Positions 1 to 7,933 of a DNA stretch of 40,335 nt are shown piece after piece. The stretch is taken from contig QZKO01000044.1 in assembly GCA_003599505.1 (NCBI GenBank), positions 1-40,335 of the forward strand, written 5' to 3'. Every line of letters begins with the position of its first letter. Position 1 is the first letter of the stretch. The position numbers and the translations under genes are program-made. The stretch comes from Nitrospiraceae bacterium. Its GTDB lineage: Bacteria > Nitrospirota > Thermodesulfovibrionia > UBA6902. The notes under the pieces were generated by a model. That model saw only the letters and a program-made list of their open reading frames with translations. It was not told where the DNA came from and made no database searches.

Positions 1-864
1 GGCTATCAGCATGAGCTTGATAAAGAATGTCATCACATCTATCATCCTTGCAATGTTATAAAACGGAGTGAGCTTTTCCCATGAATGCACCTCGAAGATG
101 GGTTTGCCCTGCTGGTTAAGCTCTTTTGAAAGCAGGCCGTCCAATTTTTCGCTGAACTTATGGAGTGTCCCGAAATCCTTCAACCGGATGGCAACCTCGC
201 TTATTTCCATCTCCTCCATCCTGAGGACTTCTATGGCATCTTCTATGTGGATATAGCCGTCCCTGCCTCCCGGTCCCGTCGCGCTTTCAAGCACGCCCGC
301 CACAATGAACTGCTTTCCATTGACAGAGCCGTCTTTATTGGTGGCAACGACCACTATCGTGTCGCCGACCTTTACTTTCATGCCCTTGGCAAGAAGCTCG
401 GGAATCCAGATTCCCCCTTTATCAAGGATTTTTTTGCCCTCTATCACCCTTGAGGCAAGGAGCGGGACACTCTTTAATTCCTTATCAGGATAGATGCCGT
501 TCAGCCTTATATTGGTGGTCTCCACAAAATTGCTGAACATACCGCCGAATTTTATCCTTGGAGAATAAGCCGTGATTTCCGGCTGGTTATCGAGGACATT
601 CTCAAGTCGTGTTATGGCCCCCGCCTTCAGATTCAGGTTCAGGGGAAGGTTTTCTATGGAAGCCACATAGCCCTTCTTGTGCACCTGCATGTGTCCGAGC
701 ATGGAGTCGGTTATTGATCCTACCATCATATTCTTGAAAGAGCCTGAGACGGAGATGAACACAAGGACAAAGACCACGCCTACTGTTATCAAAGAGGCTG
801 TAAGCAGGGTCCTTCTTTTATATCTCAAGAGATTTCTGATCGCTATTTTAAAGAGATTACCCAT
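1..864 (-). CDS. ABC transporter permease, MacB/LolC/FtsX type (3' part missing)
   Basis: Inner-membrane permease of an ABC transporter that would act on lipoproteins, peptides or other envelope substrates; the substrate cannot be read from the sequence. 288 codons are open to the window edge without a stop. The N-terminus has the family's basic stretch (IAIRNLLRYKRRT) followed by one membrane segment at about residues 20-40 and then a long extracytoplasmic MacB_PCD-like domain with no further clear helix until about residue 280, near the edge. The ATG overlaps the ATPase stop by 8 bp (ATGGGTAA), a sign of translational coupling. The C-terminal FtsX membrane domain lies outside the window. 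The class is clear from layout and partner; LolC/E versus MacB versus other cannot be decided. Confidence 0.85.
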   Translation of the reverse strand, partial: MGNLFKIAIRNLLRYKRRTLLTASLITVGVVFVLVFISVSGSFKNMMVGSITDSMLGHMQVHKKGYVASIENLPLNLNLKAGAITRLENVLDNQPEITAYSPRIKFGGMFSNFVETTNIRLNGIYPDKELKSVPLLASRVIEGKKILDKGGIWIPELLAKGMKVKVGDTIVVVATNKDGSVNGKQFIVAGVLESATGPGGRDGYIHIEDAIEVLRMEEMEISEVAIRLKDFGTLHKFSEKLDGLLSKELNQQGKPIFEVHSWEKLTPFYNIARMIDVMTFFIKLMLIA

Positions 865-1561
865 TGCCTCCACCTCCTTTAACCTCTTTGCCCTTCAATT
901 CACCGTCTTCAAGTGTGTAAAGTATTTCAGCCTCTCCCACTATCTTCTGGTCGTGGGTGGAGAAGATGAATGTTGTCCTGAACTCATCCCTCATCTTTTT
1001 CATAAGCTCGATTACCATATAGGCTGTCTTATGGTCTAAGTTGGCTGTAGGCTCATCGGCAAGAACGAGCTTGGGATTTGTCACCAGCGCCCTCGCGACC
1101 GCAACCCTCTGTTTCTGTCCCCCTGATATCTGGTCCGGATATTTGTCCTTCTGGTCTGTCATCCCGACCGCTTCAAGAACTGTATTCAATCTCTTTCTTC
1201 TTTCTGAGGCAGGGACATTTTGGACCATGAGCAGGGGATACTCTATATTTTCATAAACAGTGAGGACGGGTATAAGATTGAAATCCTGAAAGATAAAACC
1301 GATGTTGCTCCCCCTGAATGACGCGCTCTGCTTTCTGTCCAGATGCAGGACATCAGTGTTGACCACTTTTAATGTCCCTTCCGTCGGTTTATCGAGGCAA
1401 CCAATGAGATTAAGAAGGGTTGTCTTTCCGCTGCCGGACGGGCCTACAAACGAGACAAAAGAAGCAGGCTCGATTTCAAAGCTCAGCCCTTTTAATGCCC
1501 TGACTGTTACTTCGCCGGCAAAGTAATCTTTTTGTATATTTTCAGCAACTATTAATGACAT
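857..1561 (-). CDS. ABC transporter ATP-binding protein, LolD/MacB family
   Basis: Cytoplasmic ATPase that powers the adjacent permease. All nucleotide-binding motifs are present in order: Walker A GPSGSGKTT at about residue 40, a Q-loop in IFQDFNLIPVLT, signature ISGGQKQRVAVARAL, Walker B LVLADEPTANLD and the switch His in STHD. The length of 234 aa is normal for a single-domain LolD/MacB ATPase. AAAGGAG lies a few bases before the ATG. It follows the ICMT-like gene by about 100 bp on the same strand, so it may be read through from the ars operon or from its own weak promoter. The C-terminus is Gly-rich (KGGGGNG) and encodes the permease start. Confidence 0.9.
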   Translation of the reverse strand: MSLIVAENIQKDYFAGEVTVRALKGLSFEIEPASFVSFVGPSGSGKTTLLNLIGCLDKPTEGTLKVVNTDVLHLDRKQSASFRGSNIGFIFQDFNLIPVLTVYENIEYPLLMVQNVPASERRKRLNTVLEAVGMTDQKDKYPDQISGGQKQRVAVARALVTNPKLVLADEPTANLDHKTAYMVIELMKKMRDEFRTTFIFSTHDQKIVGEAEILYTLEDGELKGKEVKGGGGNG

Positions 1562-1632
1562 AAAGCATCTCCTTTCATGAAAGCAATGCCCTGGTTTATA
1601 TAAAGGTATTTCCTGTTTGTCCTCCTAAAGAC

Positions 1633-1661
1633 AGTCTACACCAAAAACAGGATAGCGACAA
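1633..1661 (-). promoter_or_regulatory. weak candidate sigma70 promoter for the ABC genes
   Basis: On the minus strand TTGTCG (1656-1661) and TAGACT (1633-1638) are separated by 17 bp, each matching the consensus at 4 of 6 bases. It lies in the 101-bp gap upstream of the ATPase gene. Only inspection supports it. Confidence 0.25.
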
Positions 1662-1662
1662 T

Positions 1663-2844
1663 TTAAAACACGGGCGTAGGAACCGTTCCCCAGCCTGTTT
1701 CAACGGGAAGCTCCTTTAAATCAATCACCCGCAGATCGTGTATGCCGATATCAATCATAAATTGAGGAATGCGCCTGGCATTTATGGAAAACATGTCTCC
1801 CGATGACCCGCTCTCCGCATTCCCGATCTTAAGGAATATAAGCCGCTTTGTCATGCTGACGCCGGCTGAATGAGCATCATGCTGCATCCCGGCATGCATT
1901 CCCTGATGAGCCTCGCTGAGATGGCTGAAGGGATGAAGTACCCAGTCGGTAATCATAGACATTGTGTGATGCTGTTTGTAGAGCTTCCAGTCGCCCCCTG
2001 TATCGGCAATGAGTCCCTGCATGATGTAATGAGGGGGGAGGAAATAGACAAGGTATTTATCATCATCGTTCAGTCTTGGCTTTATTTCATCCATCCGGAG
2101 GATGTCCGCCATACGGTGCTCCATTTTGAATTTGTCGTCATCTGTGATGGACATTGCAACGACATTATTATCCGACCATATGGGAAGGTGTGAAATGGTA
2201 TAGTACCTTAGAAAAAAAGCAGACCCCAATGCAAGGACTGATATAAGAATAAAAAGAGCCGTCCTGCCGCCTGCGCCCTGGGGCATGATCACCTTCTCGA
2301 CGGGTTTTGGAAGAAACATCCCGGTGCGCTCCATATAAAGCCCGTAATCAACAGCGTGGGACCTGAGCATCCTTCTTTCCTCGTCCCTTGACAGAAAGTA
2401 GTAGATCAGCACCATGGCAAGCCATAGGACCACAACGAGGAATCTCGGCCAGAGAATCGAGAGCCCAGCTCCTGCAATGGCAAGACTCAAATACTGTGGA
2501 TGCCTGATGAATGAGTAAATCCCTCCTATGACAGCGCCTCTTTTGAGAAACTTGCTCAAATATATCTGCGCCGCGCAAATAAAGAAGAGCGCCATGCCTC
2601 CGACAAAGAGCGCCGACCCCATGACACGGACGAATTTCAGAAACGCATCCGGCGGGACAACCATGTGCGGGAGGAAAAACGCGCTCAGCCACCGCGTGGC
2701 AGGGTATTTGGCTATCTCAAGCAAAAAAGGGTTAAACACGGAGTAGAAAAAACCCGCGAAGGGGCTTATCATAATCAATATCTCAAGTCCGATAATAAAG
2801 TAGAGCACTATGGCGCTACTTAAAATAGTCTTCTTCCTGTTCAT
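1663..2844 (-). CDS. ICMT/PEMT-like membrane protein with a long His/Met-containing C-terminal domain
   Basis: The N-terminal half resembles the isoprenylcysteine carboxyl methyltransferase / phospholipid methyltransferase family: several membrane helices and the motif YSFIRHPQYLSLAIAG, followed by a helix and DEERRMLRSH, which in this family form the SAM pocket. A further helix at about residue 205-220 leads to a roughly 170-residue C-terminal domain, probably extracytoplasmic, with clusters such as HPFSHLSEAHQGMHAGMQHDAHSAG that look metal-binding. I do not recognise that domain. The start is the ATG at 2844 because AGGAGG lies six bases before it; an in-frame upstream ATG would contain this site. 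The gene is co-oriented with the ars genes and 78 bp after the small secreted protein gene. The bacterial substrate is unknown. Confidence 0.7.
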   Translation of the reverse strand: MNRKKTILSSAIVLYFIIGLEILIMISPFAGFFYSVFNPFLLEIAKYPATRWLSAFFLPHMVVPPDAFLKFVRVMGSALFVGGMALFFICAAQIYLSKFLKRGAVIGGIYSFIRHPQYLSLAIAGAGLSILWPRFLVVVLWLAMVLIYYFLSRDEERRMLRSHAVDYGLYMERTGMFLPKPVEKVIMPQGAGGRTALFILISVLALGSAFFLRYYTISHLPIWSDNNVVAMSITDDDKFKMEHRMADILRMDEIKPRLNDDDKYLVYFLPPHYIMQGLIADTGGDWKLYKQHHTMSMITDWVLHPFSHLSEAHQGMHAGMQHDAHSAGVSMTKRLIFLKIGNAESGSSGDMFSINARRIPQFMIDIGIHDLRVIDLKELPVETGWGTVPTPVF

Positions 2845-2922
2845 ATGGACCTCCTGTTTTTTGAACAATAGTATTCGCCCCCGTGTATAAACACAAGGGT
2901 ATTGGATAATAACGCCTGGAGG

Positions 2923-3264
2923 TTAAGCGGCAGGAGGTTTGGTTGAAGGTTCCCTGAAATGATCTTTGTAGTTGACGGAAGACAGGGCCGTATATTCCGT
3001 GTTCGTTTGGAAACGGAAAATTACGGCCTGTTTATCAGGGACAGAGAATACAAACGAGGGATAAAGCGCTTTGCCCGGGTTATCGTCAACAGAGTCCCGG
3101 TCCTTTGCGGGACTGTGGTGGCTTTTTTTCATCGGACAGTCGTGTGTGTGAGAAGCGGCAAACGCCGTCTTCGCCGCATAACCGTAAGGACATGTGTTCT
3201 GAAGAACAAGTGATATAACCAATAAAAACAGAATCAACCGCATCAATTTCATGTCAGACATCAT
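2923..3264 (-). CDS. small secreted or anchored protein with a His/Cys/Met cluster, unknown function
   Basis: About 113 aa. A signal-like N-terminus (MKLMRLILFLLVISLVLQ) is followed by CPYGYA and then HTHDCPMKKSHH, a dense set of His, Cys and Met that could bind copper or another soft metal. The rest is polar and low in secondary-structure cues, ending in a Pro/Ala tail. Starts at 3264, 3261 or 3252 are all possible; a longer reading from 3345 would put a charged stretch before the signal and overlap arsA, so I reject it. The gene starts about 46 bp after arsA on the same strand and so is probably the sixth gene of the ars operon. I do not recognise a family; the metal role is inference from composition and context. 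Confidence 0.6.
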   Translation of the reverse strand: MMSDMKLMRLILFLLVISLVLQNTCPYGYAAKTAFAASHTHDCPMKKSHHSPAKDRDSVDDNPGKALYPSFVFSVPDKQAVIFRFQTNTEYTALSSVNYKDHFREPSTKPPAA

Positions 3265-3310
3265 AAAAAGAAACTTTGAAGATAATATGAAGAAATGTAT
3301 TTTTTCAGAT

Positions 3311-5173
3311 TCATAGATACACCCCTGCTGTTTTAAGCTGTTCAAGCCCCTTTATCTCATCCTGCAGCATCGGAACCTGAAGTAAAGGAAGGTTGAACCT
3401 CCGCTGTATTTCCTCTAAATACCGTATCTGCATCCGTCTCCTGTTTATGAAAAAGTCATTGACGCAAACATCTTCAGGCAGGACCATATTTGCGACAACA
3501 AGCTGTGTCTCTATCCCGGCATCTTTTAAATCAATCATCGCCCGGTAGGATTCGAGGATCGGGGTGGATTCCGGATAAAGCACAAGGCAGAACACCGACT
3601 TTTGCGGATTGCGCAGGATTTCGATGATTTTCCCGAACCTGTTTTCCGTTTCCCGCTTTGCCCCCGCCGCTTCAGCGGTTGAGATCATCATCTCCGCCTG
3701 TTTCGCGTAATCAAAAGGGAGGTCAAGAAGTCTTAACGTGTGTCCCGTCGGGGCCGTATCAAAGACGATTACATCATAAGCGCTGCTTTCTATGAAACGG
3801 ATGAATTTATCAAACGCCGCCATCTCCTCAATGCAGGGGGAATTAAGCTCCTCCTCCATCGCCGCCAACATATCTTCGGAATATTTCCCCCGCGCCTCTT
3901 CGAGGACCCGTTCTTTATATTCGGCAAAAGCCTTCTCCTGGTCAATCATCACCGCAAAGAGATTTTCCGCGATCTCTGAAGGCTCATCATGTATCTTTAC
4001 ATCAAAGACTTCCCCGATATGCGCTGCAGGGTCTGTCGTAACAATAAGTGTTTTGAATCCCTTTTGCGCTGTGTGAACTGCTGTTATACATGATATGGTC
4101 GTCTTGCCGACGCCGCCCTTGCCGGTGAAGAATATGGCCTTTGTGCCGTTGGAGGGAAGCAGAAGGTGGCTGATATCCCCCTTTAGCAAAGGGGGGATGT
4201 GTTTTTCTGTCTCCTGCCTTCTGTCTTCTGCCTTCTGTTTTCCGGCCCTTGCCCCTTGCCCCTTGCCCCTTGCCCCATTTTGGAACAATTCCCCCGCCAC
4301 ACCCTTCAACGCTTCTAATCCCCTTACCTCGTTGTCCCTTAAAAACATATACAGTTTCGGCTTGTTGATTACCTTTTCAATCTTTTCGAGCACCTTCTGC
4401 TGAGCTTCGTATTTCTTCCTGAAGAACTCAATCCCGCAAACCTCTTCCGGCAGTATACCGTTAATTATGATTTCGCCTGATTTAATGCCTATTGTCTCAA
4501 GTTCTTTTGACGCCCTGATGGTCTCATAGAGAGACAACTCCTCCGGACGCATGACAAATATGAAGTCAGTGCGTTCAGGGTCTTTTAGAAGTGAAGTTGC
4601 CCGGTCATATTTGTCCTTTGATTCCTGGATAGACTGCACGGGTCCGAGGCATGTCTGCCCGCTGCCTTTCGCGGACTCCTCTATATGTTTGGACCAATCA
4701 ACGGGAAGTTCAAGCAATCTTATGGTGTGTCCTGTCGGCGCAGTGTCGAATACAATCACATCATATTCATCACCCTCCATAAAGTCTATAAACCTGTCGA
4801 ATGACGCCATCTCCGTGGTGCAGGGACCGCTCAGGTTTTCCTCCAGAGAAACGATTACATCCTCAGGCATGATTTCACGAAACGGGCCGATTATCCGCTC
4901 CTTGTATTCCCTTGTCGCCTCATCGGGGTCTATCTCCATGGCATGCAGGGACAATTCATGAATTGTCCCTACGCCATTGATCGCACCAACATTTTCAATA
5001 GGCGTAATCTTATGCCCAATCTCCTGCTCAAAAACATCTGCAAGGTTTGATGCAGGGTCGGTCGTCACAATCAGCGTCTTCTCACCTTGAAGCGCATGGT
5101 GAATTGCAGTGGCGCACGCCATAGTAGTTTTGCCGACTCCGCCTTTTCCTGAAAAGAATATGTATCTTGTCAC
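3311..5173 (-). CDS. arsA: arsenite efflux ATPase ArsA, duplicated two-domain form
   Basis: Cytoplasmic ATPase that energises arsenite export through the membrane pump. Two homologous halves each carry a P-loop GKGGVGKTT (residues 9-17 and about 348-356) and the DTAPTGHT signature. The three metal-binding cysteines known from E. coli ArsA appear to be conserved: GPCTTEMASFD and CLGPVQ in the first half, SPCIEEMAAFD in the second. At 620 aa it is slightly longer than the E. coli protein. It starts with GTG, overlapping the arsM stop by 4 bp (GTGA). The linker between the halves (about residues 296-340) is odd: it is encoded by a 7-bp tandem repeat, purine-rich word repeats and a palindromic repeat, giving low-complexity Gly/Arg/Lys/Gln and then IPPLLKGD. 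Confidence 0.95.
   Translation of the reverse strand: MTRYIFFSGKGGVGKTTMACATAIHHALQGEKTLIVTTDPASNLADVFEQEIGHKITPIENVGAINGVGTIHELSLHAMEIDPDEATREYKERIIGPFREIMPEDVIVSLEENLSGPCTTEMASFDRFIDFMEGDEYDVIVFDTAPTGHTIRLLELPVDWSKHIEESAKGSGQTCLGPVQSIQESKDKYDRATSLLKDPERTDFIFVMRPEELSLYETIRASKELETIGIKSGEIIINGILPEEVCGIEFFRKKYEAQQKVLEKIEKVINKPKLYMFLRDNEVRGLEALKGVAGELFQNGARGKGQGARAGKQKAEDRRQETEKHIPPLLKGDISHLLLPSNGTKAIFFTGKGGVGKTTISCITAVHTAQKGFKTLIVTTDPAAHIGEVFDVKIHDEPSEIAENLFAVMIDQEKAFAEYKERVLEEARGKYSEDMLAAMEEELNSPCIEEMAAFDKFIRFIESSAYDVIVFDTAPTGHTLRLLDLPFDYAKQAEMMISTAEAAGAKRETENRFGKIIEILRNPQKSVFCLVLYPESTPILESYRAMIDLKDAGIETQLVVANMVLPEDVCVNDFFINRRRMQIRYLEEIQRRFNLPLLQVPMLQDEIKGLEQLKTAGVYL
4172..4276 (-). repeat. 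repeat-derived segment inside the arsA linker
   Basis: Within the coding sequence 4175-4198 is a hairpin with perfect 8-bp arms (CCCCCTTT 4177-4184, AAAGGGGG 4188-4195, loop AGC), of the same style as the intergenic hairpin at 7904-7923. Next to it lie repeated CTTCTG-type words (about 4207-4240) and three perfect CCCCTTG heptamers (4252-4272) preceded by a partial copy. The frame stays open across all of it. Confidence 0.8.
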
Positions 5174-5970
5174 TTATACCCTTCAACATAAATACTCACA
5201 ACATAATCCTGGACAAACTCACCTTCTTTCAAACTGTCCAAAAGCGCCCTGCCTACAGGATCATTGGTGTCAGGGGCAATGCAGGTTGATGTGCCTTTAC
5301 CGGTGAGTCTCACATTTTTCAATCCGGACGCCTCGACAATATTCCGGTACTCGTCAACAAGGAGGGCGCCTGCGACACAGCCGATATATGCTTCTATGCT
5401 CTTCAGTATTTCATCGGGGAGCTTCTTCAGCAAGGCCATGTCGGAGATCGCAATCCTTCCGCCGGGTTTGAGAACGCGGCATATCTCTCTGAACACTTGT
5501 GGTTTATCGGCGGACAGATTGATTACGCAATTGCTGATGACGACATCAACCGAGTTATCTTCCACAGGCAGATGCTCGATCTCTCCTAACCTGAATTCAA
5601 TATTTCCAACGTTATTCAGTCTTGCATTTTCCCTCGCCTTTGCAATCATCTCAGGGGTCATATCAACGCCGATAACCCTGCCTTTTGGCCCGACTTTCGA
5701 AGCAGCTAAAAAACAGTCAAACCCGGCGCCGGCGCCGAGGTCCAGCACGGTCTCGCCTTTTTTCAGGCCTGCCAATGCCGTAGGATTTCCGCAGCTAAGG
5801 GCGAGATTTGCATCGTCCGGGATGGCCCTCAGCTCTTCCTCCGAATATCCGACGGATTTCGCAAACTCCCTCGCATCCGGGCCGCACGTCCCGCACCCGC
5901 ACCCCTTCTGTCCCTTTGCGATTTTCCCATATGCATCCCTCACAATCTTAATTGTTTTGGCTTTGTTCAT
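5170..5970 (-). CDS. arsM: arsenite S-adenosylmethionine methyltransferase ArsM
   Basis: Transfers methyl groups from SAM to As(III), giving methylated and volatile arsenicals. The Rossmann SAM site is VLDLGAGAGFD at about residue 75-85. The three cysteines typical of the family are present: C60 in ALSCGNP, the one in SNCVINL and the one in YIGCVAGAL. An extra N-terminal Cys cluster, CGCGTCG at residues 24-30, is common in bacterial ArsM. The length of 266 aa is normal. It lies 15 bp after arsD and overlaps arsA by 4 bp, so it belongs to the ars operon. Other class I methyltransferases are unlikely given the Cys pattern and neighbours. Confidence 0.95.
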   Translation of the reverse strand: MNKAKTIKIVRDAYGKIAKGQKGCGCGTCGPDAREFAKSVGYSEEELRAIPDDANLALSCGNPTALAGLKKGETVLDLGAGAGFDCFLAASKVGPKGRVIGVDMTPEMIAKARENARLNNVGNIEFRLGEIEHLPVEDNSVDVVISNCVINLSADKPQVFREICRVLKPGGRIAISDMALLKKLPDEILKSIEAYIGCVAGALLVDEYRNIVEASGLKNVRLTGKGTSTCIAPDTNDPVGRALLDSLKEGEFVQDYVVSIYVEGYK

Positions 5971-5985
5971 AAGTCACTCCTGTGT

Positions 5986-6327
5986 TTATTTAACTGTCAC
6001 CGATATCGGTTTCCCTTTCTTCATCGGTTCAATCCCTGACGCCGTGCATAAATCTTCATATGAAGGATATCCACCGGTCTTAAATACTTCTCCGTTTATC
6101 ATTGTAACCGGCAATATTTTCTTGCCGTTCTTGTGAAGCAGGTCCGCGACCGTTTTATTCGCAATAAATTCCTTCGGCTGCTGCGCAAGGTTGAACCTTT
6201 CAACCTCCACTCCCTGCTTCTTCAATGCCAGTACGGCCTCGTTCATTTTCACAAGAACAGGGTCAATACCTGGCCCGCATAATCCCGATGAACAGCACAT
6301 AGCAGGGTCGTAAATTTCAATTTTCAT
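5986..6327 (-). CDS. arsD: arsenic metallochaperone ArsD
   Basis: Thioredoxin-like chaperone that passes As(III) to ArsA; also a weak repressor in some operons. The binding site MCCSSGLCG gives Cys11, Cys12 and Cys17 (E. coli ArsD uses Cys12, 13 and 18). The two distal vicinal Cys pairs of plasmid R773 ArsD are absent; only one more Cys (YEDLC) occurs, so this is the shorter, common form. The start at 6327 is chosen because GGGAGGG sits just upstream and the protein then begins MKIEIYDP as in the family; a longer in-frame start at 6381 would overlap acr3. One base separates its ATG from the acr3 stop. Confidence 0.93.
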   Translation of the reverse strand: MKIEIYDPAMCCSSGLCGPGIDPVLVKMNEAVLALKKQGVEVERFNLAQQPKEFIANKTVADLLHKNGKKILPVTMINGEVFKTGGYPSYEDLCTASGIEPMKKGKPISVTVK

Positions 6328-6328
6328 C

Positions 6329-7381
6329 TTATTCCCTCCCCTTGAAAAGCGTAAGTTCAGTATGCTTCGCAAACCAGACAAGCGCGAGCATCACAGGCAC
6401 TTCAATCAACGGGCCGATAACCGTCGCAAGCGCTACCGTCGGATTAAACGCGGTAATCGCTATCGCTATGGCAATCTCAAAGTCCCTGCCCGTGGAATTA
6501 AATCCTGCGGCTACAGCGTCCTTGTAATTAAGCCCCAGTTTCCACCCCGTAAGATATACAACGACAAACATTACCCAGAAGAACAGCGTCATGGGAATCG
6601 CGAGCTGAACGATGAACATGGGCCTTTCAAGTATCAGGTCGCCTTTGAGCGCAAACATTACTATAAGCGTGAAAAGCAGGCCTGCTATCGACAGTGTGTC
6701 CAGATAAAATTTCAGCTTGTGAAACCACTCTTCTCCCCGTTTCTTCACTCCCCATAATCTTGTGAGCATGCCTGCTATGAGCGGCACTCCAAGATAAAGG
6801 ACAACGCTTTCCCCGACTACCCAAACATCAAAACTGACTTCTCCCAAAAGCAGTTTTGCATAGACGGGGATTAGGACCATTTGTATTATCGAATTGATAG
6901 CCACCAGGATTATAGCCAGCGGACCATTCCCTGCCGAAAGATACGTAAACACAATGACCATCGCTATACATGGCGCAAGCCCGTATAAAACCAGTCCTGT
7001 ATATAAGTCTGTTTCACCGCTCAAAAATATCTTTGCGAGCAGGAGCATAAAAAACGGGGCCACGGCATAATTGAAAAATATGACGATAAGAAGCTGCGTT
7101 GGCGATTTCGCGGCTTTGCCGAGGTCTTCAAACTTTATGTTCGCCATCGCAGGATACATCATCATGAAAAGGCCGACGACCACGCCGAGAGCGAGGGTGT
7201 TGGGAATGCTGAATTCATAGGCGCCGCGGAATATCGATTTAATGGCGTCAATCGGCGGTGTGAGTTGAAAGTTGGAAATCCCGTACACCTTGCCGATAAC
7301 AATACCGATAACCATACTGATGATTACAAATACCGGCAGTAACCTGAAGTTGTGAAGCTTTTCAAGAACGCTTCTGAGCAC
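6329..7381 (-). CDS. acr3: arsenite efflux transporter Acr3
   Basis: Inner-membrane As(III) exporter of the BART superfamily, about ten hydrophobic helices in 350 aa. The functional Cys is visible in YGLAPCIAMV and the conserved Glu in GPLIEVPVMLAL; the NSTGRDFEIAIAIA stretch is also typical. The start is GTG at 7381 with GGAGG six bases upstream. It is the second gene of the ars operon, 43 bp after arsR. The presence of acr3 together with arsA and arsD suggests ATP-assisted export, although Acr3 can also work alone using the proton motive force. Confidence 0.96.
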   Translation of the reverse strand: MLRSVLEKLHNFRLLPVFVIISMVIGIVIGKVYGISNFQLTPPIDAIKSIFRGAYEFSIPNTLALGVVVGLFMMMYPAMANIKFEDLGKAAKSPTQLLIVIFFNYAVAPFFMLLLAKIFLSGETDLYTGLVLYGLAPCIAMVIVFTYLSAGNGPLAIILVAINSIIQMVLIPVYAKLLLGEVSFDVWVVGESVVLYLGVPLIAGMLTRLWGVKKRGEEWFHKLKFYLDTLSIAGLLFTLIVMFALKGDLILERPMFIVQLAIPMTLFFWVMFVVVYLTGWKLGLNYKDAVAAGFNSTGRDFEIAIAIAITAFNPTVALATVIGPLIEVPVMLALVWFAKHTELTLFKGRE

Positions 7382-7424
7382 CTCTTACCTCCTCCAGGAA
7401 CATTACTTTAATCATCTCTTTCTC

Positions 7425-7766
7425 CTATCCGCATCTGCTTTTATTCTTGACGGTCAAAACTTTTTTCAACCTTGAAAAATCTTCAGTCATGGCCCCGTCG
7501 GGTATTTTCTCCATGGCGGAAAGGACGAGAAACCGCCTGAACATGTCCGAATCATCGATGCTGTAATGGACCCATTTCCCCTGCTTCCGGTCCTTTATCA
7601 GTCCCGCCTCTTTCAGGACGTTCAGATGGAATGATATCCTGGGCTGGCTCGTGTCCAGGACGCTGACGAGGTCGCATACGCATATCTCGCCTTTCTGAAA
7701 GACCTTCAGCATCTTCAGCCTTGTCTCATCCGAAAGCGCCTTGAAGACACTTATCAATTCCTGCAT
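7425..7766 (-). CDS. arsR: ArsR-family metalloregulator
   Basis: Winged-helix repressor that releases DNA when As(III) binds. The sequence runs SDETRLKMLKVF, then EICVCDLV, then the recognition helix in SQPRISFHLNVLKEAGLI and the wing KWVHYSI. Cys29 and Cys31 match the CVC of the E. coli-type site, but the usual third Cys of CVCDLC is Val here; a Cys at the extreme C-terminus (SRCG) may substitute. 113 aa is normal. It is the first gene of the operon and probably controls it through the site at 7805-7820. Confidence 0.93.
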   Translation of the reverse strand: MQELISVFKALSDETRLKMLKVFQKGEICVCDLVSVLDTSQPRISFHLNVLKEAGLIKDRKQGKWVHYSIDDSDMFRRFLVLSAMEKIPDGAMTEDFSRLKKVLTVKNKSRCG

Positions 7767-7804
7767 CGGGATCTCTCCATTGTCGTGACAAGATACATTA
7801 TCGA

Positions 7805-7820
7805 ATTAAGTTAAATTGAT
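7805..7820. promoter_or_regulatory. candidate ArsR operator
   Basis: Plus strand ATTAA-GTTAAA-TTGAT, on the minus strand ATCAA-N6-TTAAT, an imperfect inverted repeat with one mismatch to the ATCAA-N6-TTGAT pattern described for some ArsR proteins. It lies 38 bp upstream of the arsR start and downstream of the predicted -10, a position suited to repression. The octamer ATTATCGA also occurs twice around it (near 7798 and 7820). Confidence 0.5.
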
Positions 7821-7857
7821 TATCGATACATCTATCCTTAGTGATACTATTATTAAC

Positions 7858-7886
7858 ATATAAACATTTTTTGATTTGATTGTCAA
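7858..7886 (-). promoter_or_regulatory. promoter of the ars operon
   Basis: Minus-strand TTGACA at 7881-7886 is a perfect -35. TTATAT lies 17 bp on (7858-7863), or TATATG at 18 bp, as a weaker -10. The AT-rich gap between mtaD and arsR contains no other equally good candidate. Confidence 0.6.
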
Positions 7887-7903
7887 GTCTAAGAATTAAA
7901 TAA

Positions 7904-7923
7904 CTCCCCTTGATTAAGGGGAG
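7904..7923 (-). terminator. terminator-like hairpin after mtaD
   Basis: Perfect 8-bp stem CTCCCCTT / AAGGGGAG with a 4-nt loop, 10 bases after the mtaD stop and followed on the minus strand by TTATTTAATT. It may end the leuB-asd-mtaD unit, and it belongs to the same repeat style as the hairpin in arsA. Confidence 0.6.
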
Positions 7924-7933
7924 GCCGGGAGGG

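Noticed and set aside
5264-6136. 290-codon open frame antisense to arsM
   Set aside because: It mirrors arsM and arsD, which have complete catalytic motifs, ribosome sites and operon overlap. The antisense product has Ser/Pro-rich composition without any domain.
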